From Limonium bicolor (lineage: Eukaryota; Streptophyta; Magnoliopsida; Caryophyllales; Plumbaginaceae), in NCBI GenBank assembly GCA_023374045.1, contig CM041776.1, positions 142,913,296 to 142,977,295 on the forward strand: a stretch of 64,000 bases of DNA, read 5' to 3'. Below the pieces are notes generated by a model. That model was not told the origin of the DNA. It saw nothing but the letters and a program-made list of their open reading frames with translations, and made no database searches. Shown here piece by piece: positions 56,801-64,000 of the stretch (its first letter is position 1; each line of letters opens with the position of its first letter). Made by a program: the position numbers and the translations under genes.

Positions 56801-58649
56801 AACTTTGCCCACAAAGTTAGTGAGTCTAAGATTGTTAGTCACCAAGGTACTCAATGCTAAGGTTATACTCTCTCTATAACCTTTCAGATTCCAATGACTG
56901 ACTGAATACATACCACACATTCACACAACATGTCAAGCATGCATAGCAATAAAAAATATCCGTTATCCAACCTCTCAATGGGGGTCTATCCGCAGACAAT
57001 TAGGCACTAAGTCCTCCCCCATATCGAGTGATCCCTCAGGTACCGGTCACATTTGAACACTTACGCTCTCTGGTTCACGGCCGTCATGACATTGAGCACT
57101 TACTCTTTCTGGCTCTACGGACCTTTGGTTCTGATCAAATTCATTTGCACCTCTAGAGAATCATCAAGCTCCAAAGTGGGTACTCTTCCCAGACCGGACT
57201 ACTCATATCCGGCGGCCCTTGGCCAAATACAAAACACGCACTACAAACGTCCTACATGTCACTTAGTACCCTTGCTCGTCCGTTGTAGTGGTTTCAAAAC
57301 TATTCATCACCTCCACCGACTCACAACTAGCTTCACCTCCATGGTTCAACTGGATACCCGTGCCTAGCCATGAAAGATCCACTAGCGCCCATGGGAGTGG
57401 TTTCAAAACCAATCCTCATTCTCAAGTTTGAAGAAAATCATTTGCCAAAATCACTTTGGAAATTCATTTTGAAAACTCAATGCATCTCCAAGTTTCCATT
57501 TATGTTAGTTTCACCTATTACTAGTGTGATTACCTGTGGCCACTATACGGAGCTTCTAGAGTCATTCAACTCCAATGTGATCAACATTGGTGTTGAACTA
57601 TCCATCCACCCCACTTTGGTGTTCGGTTTCCCTTGATCGCTAGCAAACCAAGTTCCACCTCCCACCCCAATTCACACAATCAAATAGTCAAACATTAATT
57701 TTATTTTCTATCTTCTTAATCTTTCTAGTCATAATCACCCATCAAAACATTACCAATTTCTAGAATCCATTTACTCACTTACTAGTCATCTCATCATTTA
57801 TTACCCAATTTCTTCAACTACTATACCTAAGAAATCCCAGGTTAGTTCTCCAATTGGTTTTTCTATCCTCCAATAGTTCACAAGCAAAATCAATTTCTAT
57901 CCTCAATTTATTCACCAATACAATCAAATCAAATTACCTAGGGGACTCACTTCTCACTAGGTTCAACATCGGTTTTATACCGATTTATACTCATCAAATT
58001 TCTCCAACATACTCATCAAACTCTTCAAACATACTCATTTCCCAAATTATTACCAATCGGGGTCCTCATTCCCCATGGAGTTTCTCTACTCCATTCACCT
58101 CAAATCTCTCACAAACAATACTCCTTTCCACTTCAAATCTCACCATCAACCTTAATTACATTATGAATGGATACATATGTTTATGTAACATAAGTACCAA
58201 TCATCACAACAAATTCTCTTGCGCTATGCGCATTGTAGTTTACGCCCTATCACGTAAAACATACATTTCGCGATTTTCGCCCTACCCCCCTTAAAAAGGG
58301 ATTACGACCACGTAATCTACCATGTATCAACATTGGATATAGGTCTGGGGCATTCTACCGTCCTGGTGTGGTTCAACTCCCATGCGGTCTATTATACAAT
58401 GTATTCTGGTCAAAGGGTCTTAACCATATTGTTGGTCAGTCCCTGCACCAAGAATTCTCATTGGAGTTGTTTAACTCTTAACCGGGTTAGGTTCTAGCCT
58501 TAGAGGCTTCAAGGCATTGCTAATTCTCCATTATTCACTAGGTATATTAACCTTAGAACTTTGGGCCCACTAGCTTCTACTGCACGACCCTGATAACTTA
58601 GGGTTTATTTGCCCTTCTCGTTATCCTTAATGTGTTATACAATATCCTT

Positions 58650-58850
58650 TTATCCCTTTTTATCTTGGGAACAAGGTTTATTAATCAGGCGTGGTATTCT
58701 TTTACCGTACGCGAACTCAATGCGTTATAGGTTTCTTATCCAGCTGTCTGGAATCAATGTACATATTGTTCATACTTCCATGATTATTCACTGGGTTCCT
58801 CTGACTTATTGTCGGTTGAGGTTAAGCCACTACCTAATTGTAGTGCTTCC
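58650..58850 (-). pseudogene. decayed T2 integrase segment, second element
   Basis: On the minus strand one frame reads IPDSWIRNL, a stop, then RIEFAYGKRIPRLINK, aligning with the GSWDQHV...IEFAYNNS section of Ty3/gypsy integrase. Position relative to the PPT agrees with the integrase remnant at 8490-8850. Confidence 0.6.
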
Positions 58851-60337
58851 TTTATTACCAGTTGCTTCTGCACTATGCCCACCTACTGGTTCTTTACAAG
58901 TGTTCTTTACTTCATAAATTTCCCTCTACTCTTACCACAATTGTCATCTTCCCAACTTCCTAGCTATCCCACTCGATCATTACTATACAAGTGCAATACC
59001 AAAACACTCAGTCTTATAGAGTGCAGAGGCGTAAACCCCTGGGCAGTAAATCTCTTGTGAGATTGCAATAGGAATGCATATTGTTTCCTTGTTTCTCGGT
59101 CTGTCTACCATCTTTATTCAGCAACTCCATCTCATTGTATGACTTATTCATATGTATTGGTCGCTTGCTGCGCACCATGTTCGTATTTGTTTACAACTTT
59201 GGTTTCCATGGCATCCACTATTTCATTAGCTTCCGCTCATGTATCTCTACCATTAGACAATGGTTCACCATTTACTTGGCTGGTTATAGCATATGACATT
59301 CTTTTACATCGGTGAGCTCCTTGAGTGTTATTGGTTTTTACACTTCAGGTTCGTACTTCACTTATTTCTTCTTAACCGATCACTCCTCGGTTATTTTGCC
59401 CATTGCTATCTAAGCTTTCCTTAGCTTCATTTGTTACAATTTCCGCTTGTCAATATTTGTATGCTCAAGCTTCACTACATTAGTAGTTCTGAAAGGGATA
59501 TGTTTTCAGACTTTTCTTGACGGTATCCTCTTCTTTGGGATCTGTATGTACACCGCTCTTGCGGTACCATCTTAACGAGGGGTATCTTTACTCGTTGGTT
59601 ATTAAACCGCCTTACTTGTGTCGTTCCTGGCAACTCTCCATATGGTTCACTGTAGGTTTTGCAACCGTTGATTTATGTATTGTAGTATTTTCAGGGCATA
59701 CTAGCCCCGTTGCCTAGAGCTCAGCTCATTGTAGGCTGTCTACAAGTATTACTTTTCCTTATAACATCAAATGGTTTGGAGGTAACCTTGGGCTCCGCGG
59801 TAAGATCATCGCATCACGCTTCCGTCCGTTGGAGACCCTTTAAGTATTTTGGTATCGATCAGTACCATTCAACTATTTTAGGGCATTCCCTGGTAAGTGG
59901 GATCCCTTCAGTGTTCTAACCGAGTATTCATTATAGCTTTGGTGCTCATATCACGATACTTCGTTCAACTATGTTGACTTTGATCCCATTTATGAATTGC
60001 TCCTGGGTGTTGTTGATTATGCCGTTACATCCGGCTAACATTTGAGTATGTTCCGTCTTCTCCGCATTGCGGTTTTGGATTTCAAGTTGTCCGGTTTGGG
60101 GTTATACGTCTCTCGTTCTCAGGGTAGACTATGGATACTTCTCTTATGTTTTCAACCGGTTTGGTATTTTTCTTCGGTGGTGAATGGTATCCTCCGGTAC
60201 CTTATAAGATCACTATGGGTATTATATTTTGTCCATTGAACATTGGTGTGTTCATTATAGGCCTTTGCCTTACCGGGTTTAGACTGGTATTCACTCCGGC
60301 TATTTCGTGCTTTTGTTTCAAATTCTTGAGACATATC

Positions 60338-61288
60338 TGTAACACCCCTACCGCTAATCCTGTACTTACCGTCCAATCATCCCAATAATCAAAGTTACTC
60401 GCAGCGGAAAACTACTACTACGGCGGGTGATACAACGCCGCTAACCGCCCATACGGCTAGCTAGGCTCATACTCTACTTACAGTCACGGTCTGATGTCTA
60501 AATGTACCGAGCTACTAAAGCATTGCGTACTAAATACAAAATACCATGTGCTTACATTAATGGATTACCGAGTATTTAAGTGTATTCAATTAAATCCTTT
60601 CACCAACTTCCAAAAACAATGAGTTTAAAACACTACTCATCTATACCAATCCATCATCCTATCATTATCCAAAAAGGGTGTACCCCATGGTACACCGGCT
60701 AACAAAATCCTACAGCCGTGTACTACTTAGTACACCATTCCCAATTCATTGTTTACAGACAAGAAGAAATCAAACTAAGATCTTCATCATCCTCACCCTT
60801 CCCGTGTACCTACATTCATATTAAAAACGGTGCTCCAAGGGGCTCAGCAAAAGCTGCGCATAAACTCCGCATATACCGAGTCCTAACAAGGGCACGCCGA
60901 CTATTTAAGGTCGAATAGGCATGCGGTTAATTTATTTCATACATACATGCTTTGCATCGAACATACATTCATATACGATACATGATACAATCCAAGGCAA
61001 CAATACAAGAGTACACACGATTCTTACCTTCACAAAAGTTAGCCAAGTTACGCATCCGGGTTAATCGGAATGCTGTTTACTCCTTTACTCATTACACATT
61101 ACTTACTCTTACTTACACTTACTTACTTTTCCATTCTTATTACTCATTCTTACTTACTTACTCTTACTCATGTTAAGTCGGTATGACCTCCGGCCCGGGG
61201 ACTACACCATCCCACCACTGGGATTTACTTGACTCACCAATCCGGGATGCTACCCATTTAAGGGGTTTGGGCCGCGGACCAGTTTAAG
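60338..61288 (-). repeat. T2 LTR, low-coordinate part, cut by second T1
   Basis: Starts TGTAACACCCC with the GCAGCGGAAA block and a two-hairpin block (60825-60920: CCAAGGGGC, CAGCAAAAGCTG). The flank on the left, ATATC, is not a PBS, so this is more likely the 3' LTR or solo LTR of a separate T2 insertion than the 5' LTR of the element to its left. It is interrupted at 61288 and continues outside the window. Confidence 0.7.
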
Positions 61289-63291
61289 TGTAATACTCCG
61301 TATTTTACGTTTCAGATTTCATGACATTTCGGTTTATATCATTTCTTATGTTATGTGTTATTTTGGATAGCTGATGGGACACCGGAGTCTTTAAGTTAAA
61401 AGGCGGGGGCAAGGAGGTCATTCCCCTCCTTTTATTTGGTAAGACTTATTAAGAGGGATAAGTCAATATTTTATTTCTTTACAATTCACGATCATTTGCA
61501 AACCGCTCGTTCATTCTCTCGACAGTTTCTTGAGCGCTTCTTCTCCCTCTACTTCCTGCTCATCCATTGGTATTGGTTCTGGAATCTGTGTGTTGCTGCT
61601 GCATTTGGTTCGATTCTTGATATGTCGTCGTTGTCTTGTCTCTGCGGTAATTCAGGTTTGGTTTCTCCTTTGGTTTCGGTGGGTTTCGCTTCTGTTTTGA
61701 GAAGGATAGTTTTCTGATTGTTGAACTGCCTGGTTGTGAATTCAGCGTTGATCTGGGCTTCCCCTCTACTGCTGTTCGTCTGGTTGCGTGTGGGCAGTGT
61801 CTGGACTGTATCTTCTCTGCGAATTGAAGTAAGTGGGGGATGGAATCGGGGTTGTTCGTTCACCCTCGGGGACTGTTTTCGTTTCTATTTTCTTGACTGA
61901 TTTTGTGTGGTGTTTGCACGTTTTCTCCTCGCGTTTGCGTTGTTAATTGATGGGCTAAATCCCCGGGGAACTGATTTGCAATTCGGATCTTTTGTGTGAG
62001 TTTGGCATTGGATTTTGTTGTCCTTCTGTGCGTCTGTTCGTTCTGGAAATCGCCTGTGTTTTATGCCGTCCGAACTTCGCTCCGAACGTTGAAGTTCGGA
62101 CGGCTTGTTTTGCCGCTTCTGTTTTTCTGAAATTCGGGACGTCCGAACTTCGGTCCGAACATCGAAGTTCGGACATCCCTGTTTTGTGAAAATTCCGAGT
62201 TTCGAAGCTCGGACTTCCCTCGTAACTTTTCTGAAGATTGTGTCCGAACTTCGGTCCGAACATCGAAGTTCGGACACTGTGATTTTCCGCGTTGGTTTGT
62301 TCTCGGCATTTGTCCGAACTTCAGTCCGAACATCTAAGTTCGGACACTGTGTTTTCTGCGGTATTTGTTTCTCGGTCTCTGTCCGAACTTGCAAGGTCGG
62401 ACGCAAGTTCGGACAAGCCTCAGTTTTTGGCATAACTCCTTCGTTTTAGCTCCGTTTTGAGTTCCGTTTGCGGGGTTGGATTCCCCTATCTGTGTACAAG
62501 CTTCTTATGCTGTTTATATGCATTTTTATGCACTTGAGATCTGTTTTGTGAGCTTTTGGTTTTGGGACCTAGTTACTTTGCTTCTGAGCCTTGGATAGTC
62601 GGGTCGGGCTGTCCCGTAGCATGCTGCGCAGGAATTCCTTCTGTTTATACTCCTTAGGGTCTCCCTTAGGACGTTATTTGACCGACGGGTCTGTTAGCTG
62701 TCTCTACAGCTTCTGTTGTGGGATCTTCGGATCCATAGGACCTTATGTGAGTCCTTCTGTTGTGTTAGCTTGTTTCTAGTGTCCCACTCTTCTGTTTCTG
62801 ATCTGAAAGTCCGACTGTGATTTGAAGTGATATTCCCTTCTGCTCTGCTTCTGTTTTGTGGTTCCATTCTGTCTATTTATAATGCCTCCGCATTCGCCTC
62901 TGTTTATAAGTACTCTTCTGCTTCTGTTTTGAATGGGCTTCCTTGAGGAAGTCTTCTGCTTGCTGGGCTGTTTAGCTCAACCCTTTACTTTGTTGCAGAT
63001 TGAGCTCGTGGGATCTTCTCTTCTCGTCCCCTTCTGGAGCTTCGTTATTTTATGTGTGTGTCTTTAGACTTTATTTGCTTGCGCTTTGGACGCTTTAGTA
63101 CTTTGTGTAGCCTTCGGGCCTCTCTCTTTGTATTTGACTTATAAGCATTTGGATCTTGTAAACTCTTTTGGTATTTATACAAGTTTCGTATTCGGTTTTG
63201 GGATTCGTTTGCTTAGAGCCTTGCGACGTTAGGTAGTAGACTCGCGGCGTGTAACGGCCCTAACTCCTAGGCCGGTTTTGGGGTCGTTACA
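61289..63291 (+). repeat. second T1 left LTR
   Basis: 2003 bp, about 140 bp longer than the first T1 LTRs, ending GGGGTCGTTACA. The first 750 bp, including the hairpin array, has diverged most; from about 62440 it follows the first element closely. Confidence 0.88.
62066..62416. repeat. GTCCGAAC/GTTCGGAC hairpin array, second T1 LTR
   Basis: Five main hairpin units. Four have the pattern GTCCGAACTTC(G/A)(G/C)TCCGAAC followed by GAAGTTCGGAC or a one-base variant; the fifth is the same 13-bp-stem unit as in the first element. Sequence between units is unlike the first element. Confidence 0.85.
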
Positions 63292-63296
63292 TTTAG

Positions 63297-63309
63297 TGGT
63301 ATCAGAGCC
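63297..63309 (+). promoter_or_regulatory. second T1 primer binding site (initiator tRNA-Met)
   Basis: TGGTATCAGAGCC, five bases after the LTR end. Confidence 0.92.
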
Positions 63310-63423
63310 AGGTTGCTCGTTCTTTGGTGTCTGTGGGGTTTTGTCTGCATGTGTGGGTGTCTGAAAGGTCTGCTATGTGCTACTTGTCGGTTTCTGATTA
63401 ATTTTTGGTGTTGTATCTTCAGT

Positions 63424-64000
63424 ATGCCTCCCCGACGTCCAGGACGTGGTGCAGCTGCAGGCGATGCTCCCCAGGGGGACATTGCAGAGATTGTGCAGCA
63501 GGTGGTGACCCAGGTGCTGCAGACTGTAGGGGCCACTGCTGGTCAGGCGGCAGGAGCCGGTAACGCGGGGGGGAACAACGTGAAGGCGCTTCAGGAGTTC
63601 CTGAAGCTGAAGCCGCCTTCTTTTGATGCTAGTGGCGACCCACAGAGGCGAGCCATTGGATTACTGCGATTGAGGACCTGCTGCGGGTCATGGGATGTGA
63701 GGAGGATCAGAAAGTCGGATTCGCTACCTTCATGTTTCAGAGTGAGGCGAAGGAGTGGTGGAAGTCGGTCGAAGGGAAGTACCCCCACCCATGGACATGG
63801 GAGCAGTTTAGGGGCTGCTTCCCGACGTCTTCGTGATCAGAAGATTGTAGAGTATGGGAGGCTTCGTCAGACGAAGGAGATGTCTGTGGACGACTATGTG
63901 AGGAAGTTTATTTCCCTTTCGAAGTTTGTGCCTGAGCCGGATGATAACCGGAAGGCTAGGAAGTTTGAGGCTGGGTTGAGGGGTGACATTCGAGCTGCTG
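63424..64000 (+). pseudogene. second T1 gag, N-terminal part, frameshifted
   Basis: Starts MPPRRPGRGAAAGDAPQGD, then EFLKLKPPSFDASGDPQR. Near 63641 base losses shift the frame; the expected continuation (ITAIEDLLRVMGCEEDQKVG, then a FQSEAKEWWKSVEGKY segment) lies in another frame, and a further shift near 63820 precedes EYGRLRQTKEMSVDDYVRKF. These are the capsid-like Retrotrans_gag segments of Tekay-type elements. The frame continues beyond the window. At least two frameshifts make it non-functional unless they are sequencing errors. Confidence 0.8.

Larger units (their letters stand above)
56784..60337 (-). mobile_element. T2 internal region, second element, partial
   Basis: From the PPT it runs 3.55 kb with decayed pol on the minus strand and then meets another T2 LTR at 60338 without a PBS. 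Blocks match the left-hand T2 internal regions (58985-59060 with 190-260; 59540-59600 with 760-820 and 10210-10290). The PBS-proximal part is absent. Apart from the integrase trace no domain is readable; plus-strand open frames are antisense. Confidence 0.68.
61289..64000 (+). mobile_element. T1: second Tekay-like element, 5' part (runs off the window)
   Basis: LTR, iMet PBS and gag start with the same organisation as the element at 22742. The preceding bases TTAAG are the candidate TSD; its partner lies outside the window. The LTR begins TGTAATACTCC in place of TGTGATACTCC. Confidence 0.88.

Overview
The window is repeat DNA from a flowering-plant nuclear genome; the mix of element families suggests a eudicot, but the species cannot be named from this sequence. 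Almost every base can be assigned to LTR retrotransposons or their debris, plus one CACTA DNA transposon. I found no host protein-coding gene, tRNA gene, rRNA gene, CRISPR array or organellar segment. Boundaries come from TG...CA LTR ends, primer binding sites (PBS), polypurine tracts (PPT) and target-site duplications (TSD) read directly from the sequence.

Layout. Family T2 is an old chromovirus-type Ty3/gypsy family on the minus strand with very long LTRs (about 4.1-4.8 kb). It gives a tandem internal-LTR-internal-LTR structure (1-47040), a solo LTR (20480-40038) and a second damaged element (49380-60337), with a further T2 LTR starting at 60338. Family T1 is a Tekay-like Ty3/gypsy family on the plus strand with about 1.86-2.0 kb LTRs. 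It is present as a nearly complete element (22742-37455) whose pol frame is open, and as the 5' end of another copy (61289-64000). Family B is a short non-autonomous family on the plus strand with a tRNA-Asp PBS and one small acidic zinc-knuckle ORF. It is present as three-LTR tandem B1 (16309-46311) and truncated tandem B2 (24951-31764). An Athila-like 5' fragment lies at 51535 to about 54690. Between the two T2 blocks (47041-49379) is a plus-strand chromovirus remnant carrying a 1256-bp CACTA element.

Nesting. The order of insertion can be read from interrupted elements and TSDs. The chromovirus remnant received T2; the T2 LTR received B1 (TSD GCCCT); B1 received a T2 LTR (TSD CTTCA); that LTR received T1 (TSD TACAT); and T1 received B2. 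Families T2 and B therefore inserted into each other at different times.

Function. Only the T1 copy retains an open protease-reverse transcriptase-RNase H-integrase frame, and its gag is destroyed, so nothing in the window looks autonomous. Family B keeps a small ORF in two divergent copies with length changes in multiples of three. The most unusual signals are non-coding. Several LTR families carry their own array of GC-rich inverted repeats. Family B carries three hairpin-plus-AAGTGTGGGGG modules per internal region. T2 LTRs share a two-hairpin block near their downstream end.
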